From: Inquilinus ginsengisoli_A
GTDB lineage: Bacteria > Pseudomonadota > Alphaproteobacteria > DSM-16000 > Inquilinaceae
Direction of reading: 5' to 3'
Length of the DNA: 64,000 nt
NCBI RefSeq assembly: GCF_031453975.1
Contig: NZ_JAVDPW010000016.1
Span: 73,790 to 137,789, forward strand
Shown: positions 17,000 through 27,041 of the stretch, piece by piece
Position numbering within the stretch: the stretch's first letter is position 1
Layout of the letters: each line of letters starts with the position of its first letter
The notes under the pieces: model-generated
What the model saw: only the letters and a program-made list of their open reading frames with translations
What the model was told of the DNA's origin: nothing
The model's database searches: none
Position numbers and translations under genes: made by a program

Positions 17000-19129
17000 A
17001 TGCGCTGGCTTTCGGGGGTTGTGGTCGCCGTGCTGCTTCAGCTCGGCGCGGCGGGGGCATGGGCGCAGCAGGCGACACCCGCGGCGCCGGCGCCGACGAC
17101 CGAGCAGGCCCCGCCCGCGCCGGTGCAGCAGCTGCTCGACCTGCTGCGCAACCCCCAGGTCCAGGGCTGGCTGGCCCAGCAGCAGCAGGCCCAGCCCGCC
17201 GCGGTGGCGCCGGCGCCGATGCCGGGGTCGATGGAGACCGACGAGATCGACATGATGCGGGACCGCACCCGCACCAAGCTGCAATGGTATGCCGAGACCG
17301 CGCGCGACCTGCCGGGCATCATGGCCGGGGTCGGGGCCAAGCTCGCCGCCGCCCTGGCGATGATCGGCGTGCTCGGCCTGGTCCTGGCCGTGGCCGCCTT
17401 CGTCGGCGTCGGCATCCTGGTCGAATTCCTGTTCCGCCGCCTGACCGGGTCGATCCGGCGCCGGCTGATCCATGCGCCCGGGGCCGCGATCGGTGAGCAT
17501 CTCGCGGTGTTCGCCGCGCGGCTGGTCTTCGCCGTCGGCGATGTCGTCGCCTTCGGCATCGGCAGTCTCGGCATCTTCCTCGCCTTCTCCTGGCCGAAGG
17601 GCTTCGAACTGCTGGTCGTGGCCCTGCTGGCGACGGTGCTGGTCGCCCGTCTCGCGCTGGCGGTGCTGCGGCTGGGCCTGGCTCCCGGCCGGCCGGACCT
17701 GCGGCTGATCGCGATCGACGAGCGGATGATCCCCGCGGCCATCCATTGGCTGGTGGCGATCCCGACGGTGATGATCGGCGGCGTCTTCCTGGCCCGGCTG
17801 ATGCGGCGGTTGGACGCGCCGGAGGATGCGGCGCTGCTGATCCGCGAGCTGACCTCGTTCGTCGTGCTTTGCCTGGTCGTCGCCTTCACCTGGCGCCGCC
17901 GGGCCTGGGCGGCCGCGCCGGCCGAAGGGGCGGGGATCCGGCACGATCTCGGCCGCTGGGTGGTCACCGTGGCGATGGTGGTGGTCGCCGTCCTCGTCGC
18001 GCTCGGCGCCGTGCGCCTGGCCATGACCGTCTTCGTGGTCGCGCTGCTGCCCTGGGGCCTGCGCCAGATCCGCGAGGCGGCGCGGTCGGTGGCCTCGCCG
18101 GAATCGATCGAGGGCAAGGACAAGCCGCTGGCCATGCTGGTCGAGCGGGTGTCGCAGGCGGTGGTCCTGCTGGGCGCGTTGGCCTTCCTGGCCCGGCGCT
18201 GGGGCTTCGAATCGATGCAGGCGATGATGGCGGCGGAGGAGCCGGGCGCCATGGTGCTGCGCGGCGCGCTGCGCATCGTGCTGACGCTGATCGTGGTCGA
18301 CCTCTTGTGGCATCTCGGTCGGGCGCTGATCGACCATCGGCTCAGCCGGTCGACCACCGCCATGTCGCATTCCGACGTGGTGCGCCAGGCGCGGCTGAAG
18401 ACCCTGCTGCCGCTGTTCCGCAACGCCTATTTCATCACCCTGCTGACCATCGCGATCCTGGTGGTGCTGTCCTCGCTCGGCATCGATATCGGGCCGCTCC
18501 TGGCCGGCGCCGGGGTGATCGGCCTGGCCATCGGCTTCGGCGCCCAGACCCTGGTCAAGGACATCGTCTCCGGCGCCTTCTTCCTGCTCGAGGACGCGTT
18601 CCGTATCGGCGAATATGTCGAGATCGGCAACCTCAAGGGCACGGTCGAGGCGATCTCGATCCGCTCGCTCAAGCTGCGCCACCAGCGCGGCGCGCTGCAG
18701 ACCGTGCCGTTCGGCGAGGCCCGGGCCATGACCAACCTCAGCCGCGACTGGGTGGTGATGAAGATGGAGTTCCGGGTGCCGTTCGACACCGATGTCGACC
18801 AGGTGAAGAAGATCGTGAAGAAGATCGGCGCCGAGATCGCGGCCGATCCGGTGCTGGGCCCGCATCTGCTCGACGCGCCGAAGTCCCAGGGCGTGCGCCA
18901 GATCGAAGAGTTCAACATGGTGGTCGGCATCAAGTTCATGTCGCGGCCGGGCGAGCAGTTCATGATCCGCCGCCAGCTGTACCAGCGCATCCTCGAGGAG
19001 TTCGACGCCGCCGGCATCCATCTGGCCCGGCGCGACGTCATCGTGCGCAGCCATGACGGCGGCGAGGTCGATCCGGCCCTGGCCGCCGCAGCGATCGCGG
19101 CCACCGGCAGCGGGCCGGCGAAGGGATAG
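17000..19129 (+). CDS. Large MscS-family mechanosensitive channel
   Basis: 709 residues. A signal peptide (1-22, cleavage after AWA) precedes a Gln/Pro/Ala-rich periplasmic segment, then about ten membrane segments, and a MscS domain at about residues 480-690. The pore-lining helix is GAGVIGLAIGFGAQTLVKDIVSG, followed by the beta-domain (RIGEYVEIGNLKGTVEAI) and a typical C-terminal cytoplasmic cage. It is close to the YbdG/YnaI-like larger MscS group rather than E. coli MscS (286 residues). The ATG at 17000 has a GGGGAGGGGCGGG site directly upstream; two earlier in-frame ATGs lack one. It should release solutes during osmotic downshock. Confidence 0.9.
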   Translation: MRWLSGVVVAVLLQLGAAGAWAQQATPAAPAPTTEQAPPAPVQQLLDLLRNPQVQGWLAQQQQAQPAAVAPAPMPGSMETDEIDMMRDRTRTKLQWYAETARDLPGIMAGVGAKLAAALAMIGVLGLVLAVAAFVGVGILVEFLFRRLTGSIRRRLIHAPGAAIGEHLAVFAARLVFAVGDVVAFGIGSLGIFLAFSWPKGFELLVVALLATVLVARLALAVLRLGLAPGRPDLRLIAIDERMIPAAIHWLVAIPTVMIGGVFLARLMRRLDAPEDAALLIRELTSFVVLCLVVAFTWRRRAWAAAPAEGAGIRHDLGRWVVTVAMVVVAVLVALGAVRLAMTVFVVALLPWGLRQIREAARSVASPESIEGKDKPLAMLVERVSQAVVLLGALAFLARRWGFESMQAMMAAEEPGAMVLRGALRIVLTLIVVDLLWHLGRALIDHRLSRSTTAMSHSDVVRQARLKTLLPLFRNAYFITLLTIAILVVLSSLGIDIGPLLAGAGVIGLAIGFGAQTLVKDIVSGAFFLLEDAFRIGEYVEIGNLKGTVEAISIRSLKLRHQRGALQTVPFGEARAMTNLSRDWVVMKMEFRVPFDTDVDQVKKIVKKIGAEIAADPVLGPHLLDAPKSQGVRQIEEFNMVVGIKFMSRPGEQFMIRRQLYQRILEEFDAAGIHLARRDVIVRSHDGGEVDPALAAAAIAATGSGPAKG

Positions 19130-19244
19130 GCCGCGCTTCAACGGTTGAGGTGTGAGAACGCCGCAGGGGCTTGGCGGCCCGTCCGGCATTTGCGACCAAT
19201 GGGGGCCGGGCCGTGAGCGCCCGGCCAGCAGCGGAGGGCAGGGC

Positions 19245-20633
19245 ATGTCACGGGACCGGGCGATCGCCGGGGCGGCGCGCTATTTCGACGAGGGCGGCTA
19301 CCGTGCCGATCTCGACCGCCGTATCGGCTTCCGCACCGAAAGCCAGGCTGCCGACCGTGCGCCCCTGGCCGCCTATCTCGAACAGGAGATCGGGCCCACT
19401 TTGGCCCGGCTCGGCTTCGCCCTGCACGTCGTGCCCAACCCGGCGGCGCCCGACGCCCCGGCGCTGATCGCCCGGCGGCAGGAGGGCGACGGCCTGCCCG
19501 GGGTGCTGTGCTACGGCCATGGCGATGTGGTGCTGGGCGAGCCGGCGCAGTGGCGGTCGGGGCTCGACCCCTGGCGGATCACGGTCGAGGGCGACCGCTG
19601 GTACGGCCGCGGCACCGCCGACAACAAGGGCCAGCACTCGATCAACATCGCCGCGATCGAGCAGGTGATGGCCGCGCGGGGCGGGCGCCTCGGCTTCAAC
19701 ATGGCCTTCCTGGTCGAGACCAGCGAGGAGATCGGGTCGCCCGGGCTCGACGCCATCTGCGCCGCGCATCGCGACCTGCTGGCCGCGGACGTGCTGATCG
19801 CGTCGGACGGGCCGCGGCTCGACCGCGCCCGGCCGATGATCGCGCTGGGCACCCGCGGCGTGATCAATTTCGACCTGGCCCTGGCGCTGCGCGAGGGCAG
19901 CCACCATTCCGGCAACTGGGGCGGGCTGCTGCCAAACCCCGGCACCATCATCGCCAACGCCGTCGCCGCGCTGGTCGATGCCCGCGGCGCCATCCGGGTG
20001 CCGAGGCTGCGGCCGCCGGCGATTCCGGACTCGGTGCGCCGCGCCCTGGCCGGCATCCCGATCGAACGGGACGCCGAGGGCGAGACGCTGGCGGAAGGCT
20101 GGGGCGAGCCGGGGCTGAGCCCGGCCGAGCGCGTGTTCGGCTGGAACGCGCTGGAGGTCTTGGCCTTCACCACCGGCAACCCGGCGGCACCGCTGAACGC
20201 GATCCCGCCGGCGGCGCGGGCGCATTGCCAGCTGCGCTTCGTCGTCGGCACCGATGTGTCGGACCTGCCCGGTACCATCTCCCGTCATCTCGAGGCGCAG
20301 GGCATCCATGGCATCGTGGTGACCGAGTCGGGCACGCCGATGATGGCGACGCGGCTCGACCCCGACGACCCCTGGGCGCGCTGGGCCGCCGCCTCGATCG
20401 CCGCGACCGTGGGCACGGCGCCGATGGTGCTGCCCAATGTCGGCGGGTCGCTGCCGAACGAGGTGTTCACCGACACGCTGGGCCTGGCGACGATCTGGGT
20501 GCCGCATTCCTATGGCGGCTGCCGCCAGCACGGTCCGGACGAGCACCTGCTGGCCCCGATCGCGCGCGAGGGGCTGCAGATCATGACCGGGCTGTTCTGG
20601 GATCTGGGTGAGAGCGGGATCCCCAAGACGTAG
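19245..20633 (+). CDS. M20-family metallopeptidase/deacylase
   Basis: 462 residues. Co-catalytic zinc features of M20 are present: His92 in GHGDVV, Asp126 in GRGTADNKGQH, and the Glu161-Glu162 pair in ETSEEIGSPG. A later PHSYGGCRQHGPDEH supplies the final His. Length and the DPW-RI segment fit the dipeptidase/ArgE-like M20A branch; these are cytoplasmic enzymes acting on dipeptides or N-acyl amino acids. The ATG at 19245 has GGAGGGCAGGG upstream. The TAG stop is the first three bases of an inverted repeat (20631-20659) that also appears, in mirror orientation, at the stop of the facing HAD gene. Confidence 0.88.
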   Translation: MSRDRAIAGAARYFDEGGYRADLDRRIGFRTESQAADRAPLAAYLEQEIGPTLARLGFALHVVPNPAAPDAPALIARRQEGDGLPGVLCYGHGDVVLGEPAQWRSGLDPWRITVEGDRWYGRGTADNKGQHSINIAAIEQVMAARGGRLGFNMAFLVETSEEIGSPGLDAICAAHRDLLAADVLIASDGPRLDRARPMIALGTRGVINFDLALALREGSHHSGNWGGLLPNPGTIIANAVAALVDARGAIRVPRLRPPAIPDSVRRALAGIPIERDAEGETLAEGWGEPGLSPAERVFGWNALEVLAFTTGNPAAPLNAIPPAARAHCQLRFVVGTDVSDLPGTISRHLEAQGIHGIVVTESGTPMMATRLDPDDPWARWAAASIAATVGTAPMVLPNVGGSLPNEVFTDTLGLATIWVPHSYGGCRQHGPDEHLLAPIAREGLQIMTGLFWDLGESGIPKT

Positions 20634-20659
20634 GTTGGGTTCGCGTTGGCGAACCCAAC
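20631..20659 (+). repeat. Hairpin repeat at the end of the M20 gene, including its stop codon
   Basis: GTTGGGTTCGC (20634-20644) pairs perfectly with GCGAACCCAAC (20649-20659) round a GTTG loop, preceded by TAG, the stop of the M20 gene. A second copy in reverse orientation ends at 21059. The two outer 15-mers, TAGGTTGGGTTCGCG here and CGCGAACCCAACCTA there, are exact inverted repeats bounding a 429-bp segment. It may also serve as a terminator. Confidence 0.7.
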
Positions 20660-20737
20660 TGCTCACCTCTTCCTGTCATTGCCCGGCTTGACAGAGAAAG
20701 AGAGCGCGGCATTGCTCTGAAATTTTCCTGCCGCCCG

Positions 20738-21000
20738 TCAGAGCCTCCGGAAGGTGCTGTCGTCGACAAGGGCGCAGAGCTGTTCCCCGAGAAAATAGGC
20801 GTGGGTCTGCTTGAACAGTAAGGTGGCCTCGATCTCAAAATCCTCTTCCTGATAGAGGAGAATGCGATCGCCCTCCTTCAGGCCGAGTTGGGCCACTTGG
20901 TCCTCAAGTGGCTTGCCATCGTACAGCAGGATCCAATAGCGACCGTCCTCTGTGCCGTCATTGGGTCGCAATAGACCCGCAGCACATCCGCCTCCTGCAT
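20738..21000 (-). pseudogene. Small conserved-looking gene split by a frameshift
   Basis: Starting at the ATG at 21000, the frame reads MQEADVLRVYCDP and then diverges. A one-base shift at 20962-20963 joins it to NDGTEDGRYWILLYDGKPLE and a further 54 residues rich in acidic residues (KEGDRILLYQEEDFEIEATL), ending at 20738. The joined product would be about 87 residues and reads as a single small globular protein, whereas the unshifted frame stops after 40 residues. GC is clearly lower than in flanking genes. It lies between two inverted repeats. Function unknown; a sequencing error is possible. Confidence 0.6.
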
Positions 21001-21031
21001 TTGCCCTGTCGGCGTTTCCGGTGAGGTCGTC

Positions 21032-21059
21032 GTTGGGTTCGCGACGCGAACCCAACCTA
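21032..21059 (-). repeat. Hairpin repeat at the end of the HAD gene, including its stop codon
   Basis: GTTGGGTTCGC (21032-21042) and GCGAACCCAAC (21046-21056) pair around a 3-nt loop. On the minus strand the unit reads TAGGTTGGGTTCGCG, so its TAG (21059-21057) is the stop of the HAD gene, just as the copy at 20631 supplies the M20 stop. A piece of a further common-looking repeat, GTCATTGCCCGGCTTGAC (20675-20692), lies inside the bounded segment. Confidence 0.7.
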
Positions 21060-21911
21060 CTCGACTCGCCGCCCCCGCGGCAGCACGAAGCGGTCCACGG
21101 CCTGGGCGAAGCCGTCCTCGGCGTTGCTGGCGGTGACGACATCGGCCAGCGCCTTGGCCTCGTCGATGGCGTTGCCCATGGCGATCGACAGGCCGGCGGC
21201 GCGGAACATCGGCATGTCGTTCGCGGCGTCGCCGATCACCGCGACCTCCGACGGGTCCAGCCCCACCGCGGCGGCGATGCGGCCGACCGCGTGGCCCTTG
21301 TCGGCCTCGGGATGGTTGATGTCGAGGTAGTAGCGCTGCGACCGGCCGGCGATGGCGCTGCCGCCGAGCAGGCCCTGCAGTTCCGCCTCGCAGCGCGCCA
21401 GCCTGTCGAAATCGCCGGAGGCGCCGACGATCTTGCCGGCACGGTCGAGATAGGGGTCGAGATCGGCGACGATGGTCGGGTCGAACCCCACCGTGCGCCG
21501 TTCCAGAGGGACATACTCGCCGTCCGGATCGGTCGCGATCCACTGGTTGTCGGCGAACACCCAGGGGTCGGCGCCGAAGCGGCGCAGCGTCTCCAGCGCC
21601 AGCCGCGCCGCCGCCTCCGGCACCGTCAGCGCCGACACCACGCTCATGTCCGGCCGGAAGATGGTGCCGCCGTTGAAGCCGCCCAGCGGCACGGTCAGGC
21701 CCAGCTGCCCGATCAGCCCCGAAAGGCCGCGCGGCGGCCGGCTGGAGACGATCGAGAAGCCGATGCCGGCGTCGCGCAGCCGGGCCACGGCCGCCACCGA
21801 CGCCGGGGTCACCACCTTGTCCGGGTCGGCCAGCGTGCCGTCGACGTCGGAGATCAGCAGGGCGATGCGCCCGGCGGCGGGCCTGGCCGGGGTCAGTTCA
21901 GCGGCAGCCAT
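21057..21911 (-). CDS. Cof-type HAD-superfamily phosphatase
   Basis: 284 residues. Motif I is DVDGTL, with Asp22 as nucleophile and Asp24 as acid/base. A C2-type cap lies in the middle, and motif IV GDAANDMPMF is near residue 235. Cof-type HADs dephosphorylate sugar phosphates and other small metabolites in the cytoplasm. Its start overlaps the end of zwf by 19 bp, so it is translated from the gnd-zwf message, in the position often taken by pgl or edd in such operons. Its stop codon is contributed by an inverted repeat. Confidence 0.87.
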   Translation of the reverse strand: MAAAELTPARPAAGRIALLISDVDGTLADPDKVVTPASVAAVARLRDAGIGFSIVSSRPPRGLSGLIGQLGLTVPLGGFNGGTIFRPDMSVVSALTVPEAAARLALETLRRFGADPWVFADNQWIATDPDGEYVPLERRTVGFDPTIVADLDPYLDRAGKIVGASGDFDRLARCEAELQGLLGGSAIAGRSQRYYLDINHPEADKGHAVGRIAAAVGLDPSEVAVIGDAANDMPMFRAAGLSIAMGNAIDEAKALADVVTASNAEDGFAQAVDRFVLPRGRRVE

Positions 21912-23428
21912 TGGTACCCGTCGCGCTCCAGCAGCTCATCGGCGCAGGCCGGGCCGTCGCTGCCGGCCGGATAGAGGTCCGGCGGGGTGGTCAGGCCGGC
22001 CCACAGGTTCTGGATCGCCTGCACCTCGAACCAGCCGGCCTCGATGTTATCGGCCCGCTGGAACAGGGTCGGGTCACCGGTCAGGCAGTCATAGATCAGC
22101 GTCTCGTACCCGGTCTGCGGCTCCGCCTTGAAGTGCTCGGCGTAGCGGAAATCCATCTCGACCTGGCCCAGCCGCATCTCGCGCCCCGGCACCTTGGCGG
22201 CGAAGCGCAGCGAAATGGCCTCGTCCGGCTGGATGCTGATCACCAGCAGGTTCGGCGTCGGGGCGTTGACCGCGTCGCGGAACAGCACCGCCGGCGCCTT
22301 CTTGAACTGGATCGCGATCTCGGTCCGCCGCACCGCCAGCGACTTGCCGGTGCGCAGGTAGAACGGCACGCCGGACCAGCGCCAGTTGTCGATCGCCAGC
22401 TTCATCGCGACGAAGGTCTCGGTGCGGCTGTCCGGCGCCACATCCGGCTCCTGCCGGTAGGCGGCGCGGGGCTTGCCCAGCACGGTGCCGGCGTCGTACT
22501 GGCCGCGCACCACCACCCGGGCCGCGTCCTCCGGCGTCAGGTTGCGCACCGCCTCGACCACCTTGGCCTTCTCGGTGCGCACCGCGTCGGCGTCGAAGGA
22601 GTTCGGGGCCTCCATCGCCACCATGGACAGCAGCTGGAACAGGTGGTTCGGCACCATGTCGCGCAGGGCGCCGGTGCCGTCGTAGAAGCGGCCGCGCCGC
22701 TCCACCCCCACCGTCTCGGCCGCGGTGATCTGGACATGCTCGATATGGTCCCGGTTCCAGATCGGCTCGAAGATGCCGTTGCCGAACCGGAAGGCCATGA
22801 TGTTCTGGACCGTCTCCTTCCCGAGATAGTGGTCGATCCGGTAGATCTGCTTCTCCGACGCCACCGCCAGCAGCTTGGCGTTGAGATCGCGGGCGGAGGC
22901 GAGGTCGGTGCCGAACGGCTTCTCCACCACCAGCCGGCGGAAGGCGGTGTCGCTCTCCTGCAGCAGGCCGGCAGAGGACAGCGCGGTGGCGATCGGGGCG
23001 AAGAAGCGCGGCGCCACCGCCAGGTAGAAGATGGCGTTGGCGTGGCCGGTGGCCTTGTCGCGCCCGGCCAGATGCGCTGCCAGCCCCTCATAGGTCGTGG
23101 GGTCGGCGAAGTCGCCGGTGAGGTAGTGGATGCCGGCGGCCAGGCGGCCCCAGGCATCCTCGTCGATGCCGCTCTGGGCGTCGGCGCCCAGCGTGTGCAG
23201 GGCCTCGCCCAGGGTCTTGCGGAAGCCCTCGTCGTTGTTCTCGACCCGGTCGACCCCGAGGATCTCGAAGCCGGGGTCGAGCAGCCCCTCGCGCATCAGA
23301 TGATAGAGGGCCGGGGTCAGCAGGCGCCCGGTCAGGTCGCCCGAGGCGCCGAAGATGACGAAGGTGCAGGGCGGCGCGGCCGGGGTGCCGGCCGGCTTCT
23401 CGAAGGCGGGAGAGATCAGCGCAGCCAT
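21893..23428 (-). CDS. zwf: Glucose-6-phosphate 1-dehydrogenase
   Basis: 511 residues; oxidises glucose-6-phosphate to 6-phosphogluconolactone with NAD(P)+, opening the oxidative pentose phosphate or Entner-Doudoroff routes. The coenzyme fingerprint GASGDL is at 27-32, the EKPFG motif at 169-173, and the active-site RIDHYLGKE at 197-205. Length is normal (490-510). It starts 3 bp after the gnd stop and overlaps the HAD gene, forming a gnd-zwf-HAD operon without an adjacent lactonase gene. Confidence 0.96.
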   Translation of the reverse strand: MAALISPAFEKPAGTPAAPPCTFVIFGASGDLTGRLLTPALYHLMREGLLDPGFEILGVDRVENNDEGFRKTLGEALHTLGADAQSGIDEDAWGRLAAGIHYLTGDFADPTTYEGLAAHLAGRDKATGHANAIFYLAVAPRFFAPIATALSSAGLLQESDTAFRRLVVEKPFGTDLASARDLNAKLLAVASEKQIYRIDHYLGKETVQNIMAFRFGNGIFEPIWNRDHIEHVQITAAETVGVERRGRFYDGTGALRDMVPNHLFQLLSMVAMEAPNSFDADAVRTEKAKVVEAVRNLTPEDAARVVVRGQYDAGTVLGKPRAAYRQEPDVAPDSRTETFVAMKLAIDNWRWSGVPFYLRTGKSLAVRRTEIAIQFKKAPAVLFRDAVNAPTPNLLVISIQPDEAISLRFAAKVPGREMRLGQVEMDFRYAEHFKAEPQTGYETLIYDCLTGDPTLFQRADNIEAGWFEVQAIQNLWAGLTTPPDLYPAGSDGPACADELLERDGYQWLPLN

Positions 23429-23431
23429 GGA

Positions 23432-24415
<984 letters not shown>

Positions 24416-24451
24416 ACCCTCGATCCTCTTCGTTCTCTTCCGGTGCGGTGG

Positions 24452-24464
24452 TGCTAGCCTAGCA
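24452..24464. promoter_or_regulatory. Short palindrome between gnd and GH15
   Basis: TGCTAG and its complement CTAGCA flank a single C in the 143-bp divergent promoter region. It is 37 bp upstream of gnd and about 95 bp upstream of the GH15 start. It could be a shared operator, but at 13 bp it could be chance. Confidence 0.25.
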
Positions 24465-24558
24465 GCACATCAACGCGTCGATGGTGCGCCCGCATCGCGC
24501 CGGTTTCGAGTCTGAATGACAGGGGATGCGGCGATCGGGCGCCGAGGGAGGATACGCA

Positions 24559-27003
24559 ATGGACCGAGACGACCAGACGCCGCCGGGCGCGCCCGGCGGC
24601 CCGGCCCGGTGGACGTCCAGCGCCAAGGCCGGCGTCGGCACCGCCCTGACCGGGGCCAGCCGGATCTGGTTCACGCTCAGCCACGGCGTGCTCAACGAGG
24701 TCTACTTCCCGCGAATCGACACCGCCTGCGTCCGCGACCTCGGGCTGATCGTCACCGGGCCCGACGGCTATTTCTCGGAAGAGAAGCGCGCCACGCGGTC
24801 GGAGATCCGGATGATCGAGGCCGGGGTGCCGGCCTTCCATCTGGTCAACACCTCGGAGGACGGCCGCTACCGCATCGAGAAGACGGTGCTGACCGACCCG
24901 CGCCGGCCGGTGCTGCTGCAGCAGATCAGCTTCACCGTGCATGAGGGTGAGCGGGCCGACCACCGGCTGTTCGCGCTGCTGGCGCCGCACCTGGTCAATG
25001 CCGGCGCCGACAACACCGGCTGGGTCGAGGACTACAAGGGCACGCCGATGCTGTTCGCCCGCGGTACCAACGGCGTGTCGCTGGCCCTGGTCGCCTCGGT
25101 GCCGTGGCGCGCCCGCTCGGTCGGCTATGTCGGCGTGTCGGATGGCTGGCGTGAGCTGTCGGAGCGTGGCGAGCTGAACCAGGCCTATCGTCGGGCCGAG
25201 GATGGCAATGTCGCCCTGACCGGGGAGTTCGACCTGGCGGCGGCCGGCGACGGCAAGATCCTGCTGGCGCTGGGCTTCGGCGTGCGGCCGGAGGAGGCGG
25301 CGCACCATGCGCTGGCCAGCCTGCAGAACGGCTTCGACGCCTCGCACGACCCCTATGTCGAGGCCTGGCGCGGCTGGCAGGCGGGGCTGGTGCCGCTGGA
25401 CGGCATCGCCGGCTCCGGCCCCAACGCCTACCGCACCAGCACGTCGGTCCTGGCCGCCCATCGGCCGTTCGGCTTCGCCGGCGCGGTGATCGCCAGCCTG
25501 TCGATCCCTTGGGGCTTCAACAAGGGCGACGAGGATCTCGGCGGCTACCATTTGGTCTGGCCGCGCGACCTAGTCGAGACCGCGGGCGGCTTCCTCGCCG
25601 CCGGCGCGGTGGAAGAGGCCAAGGCGATCCTGGGCTACCTCGAGGTGATCCAGGAGGCGGACGGCCACTGGTCGCAGAATGTCTGGCTCGACGGCGCGCC
25701 CTATTGGGACGGGGTGCAGATGGACGAATGCGCCTTCCCGATCCTCTTGGCCGACATGCTGCGCCGCGGCGGGCACCTCACCGACGCCGAGCTGGAGCGA
25801 TTCGTGCCGATGGTGCGGCGTGCCGCCAGCTTCGTGCTGCGCAACGGCCCGGTCACCGGCCAGGACCGCTGGGAGGAGGATGCCGGCTATTCCCCGTTCA
25901 CCCTGGCGGTGGAGATCGCGGCGCTGCTGGCCGCGGCCGACATCCTGGAGCCGTCGGGCGGCGCGGCGGAGGCCGCCTATATCCGCGAGACCGCGGATGT
26001 GTGGAACGACGAGGTCGAGCGCTGGACCTTCGCCGAGGGCACCGCGATCTGCACCCGGCTCGGCCTCAAGGGCTACTACGTCCGGATCGCGCCGGTGGAG
26101 ACGGCGGACGTGGCCTCGCCGCTGGACGGCTTCGTGCCGGTCAAGAACCGGCCGCCGGGGGACGATGCGCGCAAGGCCAGCCTGCTGATCAGCCCCGACG
26201 CCCTGGCGCTGGTGCGCTTCGGCCTGCGCGCGGCTGACGATCCGCGCATCGTCGACACGGTGAAGGCGATCGACGCCACGTTGAAGGCCGACCTGCCGCA
26301 GGGTCCGGTCTGGTACCGCTACAACGACGACGGCTATGGCGAACACGCCGATGGCGGCCCGTTCGACGGCACCGGCATCGGCCGGCCCTGGCCGCTCTTG
26401 ACCGGCGAGCGCGCGCATTACGAGCTGGCGGCCGGGCGGGTGGCGGCGGCGAAGGCCCTGCTGGCGACGCTGGAGCAGTCGGCCGGCGACGGCGGGCTGC
26501 TGCCGGAACAGGTGTGGGACGACGACGACATCCCGGAGCGCGAACTGGTCCGCGGCCGCCCCTCGGGCAGCGCCATGCCGCTGGTCTGGGCCCATTCCGA
26601 GCACATCAAGCTGCTGCGGTCGCTGCGCGACGGCCGGGTGTTCGACCTGCCACCGCAGCCGGTGCGGCGCTACCAGGTCGACAAGGTGGTCGCGCCGTTC
26701 CGCGCTTGGCGCTTCAACCAGAAGCGGCGCGCCCTGCCGGCCGGCAAGGCGCTGCGGATCGAGCTGCCCGACGCGGCCATCGTGCACTGGACGATCGACG
26801 GCTGGGCGACGACGCATGACGACGCCACCGCGGCGAATGCCTTCGGCCTGCACGTCGTCGACCTGCCGACCGCGGCAGTGCCCAGCGGCACGGTGATCCG
26901 CTTCACCTTCCGCTGGCGCGACGGCGATCGCTGGGAAGGCGCCGATTTCACCGTCCTGGTCGATGGCGAGACCGGCGTCGCCGCCAGCCACGCCGGCGGC
27001 TGA
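24559..27003 (+). CDS. GH15 glucoamylase-like glycoside hydrolase
   Basis: 814 residues. The N-terminal super-beta-sandwich of bacterial glucoamylases (about 15-290; FTLSHGVLNEVYFPRID) precedes an alpha/alpha barrel. WPRDLVETAGG forms part of the active site, Glu390 in QMDECAFP is the likely general acid, and Glu650 in LPEQVWD the likely base. There is no signal peptide, so it should act on cytoplasmic glucans or maltodextrins and release glucose; a GH15 trehalase activity is also possible. The ATG at 24559 has GGGAGGA upstream. The glucokinase-like gene 38 bp downstream fits glucose release. Confidence 0.88.
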   Translation: MDRDDQTPPGAPGGPARWTSSAKAGVGTALTGASRIWFTLSHGVLNEVYFPRIDTACVRDLGLIVTGPDGYFSEEKRATRSEIRMIEAGVPAFHLVNTSEDGRYRIEKTVLTDPRRPVLLQQISFTVHEGERADHRLFALLAPHLVNAGADNTGWVEDYKGTPMLFARGTNGVSLALVASVPWRARSVGYVGVSDGWRELSERGELNQAYRRAEDGNVALTGEFDLAAAGDGKILLALGFGVRPEEAAHHALASLQNGFDASHDPYVEAWRGWQAGLVPLDGIAGSGPNAYRTSTSVLAAHRPFGFAGAVIASLSIPWGFNKGDEDLGGYHLVWPRDLVETAGGFLAAGAVEEAKAILGYLEVIQEADGHWSQNVWLDGAPYWDGVQMDECAFPILLADMLRRGGHLTDAELERFVPMVRRAASFVLRNGPVTGQDRWEEDAGYSPFTLAVEIAALLAAADILEPSGGAAEAAYIRETADVWNDEVERWTFAEGTAICTRLGLKGYYVRIAPVETADVASPLDGFVPVKNRPPGDDARKASLLISPDALALVRFGLRAADDPRIVDTVKAIDATLKADLPQGPVWYRYNDDGYGEHADGGPFDGTGIGRPWPLLTGERAHYELAAGRVAAAKALLATLEQSAGDGGLLPEQVWDDDDIPERELVRGRPSGSAMPLVWAHSEHIKLLRSLRDGRVFDLPPQPVRRYQVDKVVAPFRAWRFNQKRRALPAGKALRIELPDAAIVHWTIDGWATTHDDATAANAFGLHVVDLPTAAVPSGTVIRFTFRWRDGDRWEGADFTVLVDGETGVAASHAGG

Positions 27004-27041
27004 GCGGCCACGCGGCTTGACGCTGGCGGAAGGCGCTCGCC

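Noticed and set aside
20688..20716. TTGACA with ATTGCT 17 bp later as a plus-strand promoter
   Set aside because: It lies inside a repeat-like sequence (GTCATTGCCCGGCTTGAC), points antisense to the broken small gene, and leads to no gene.
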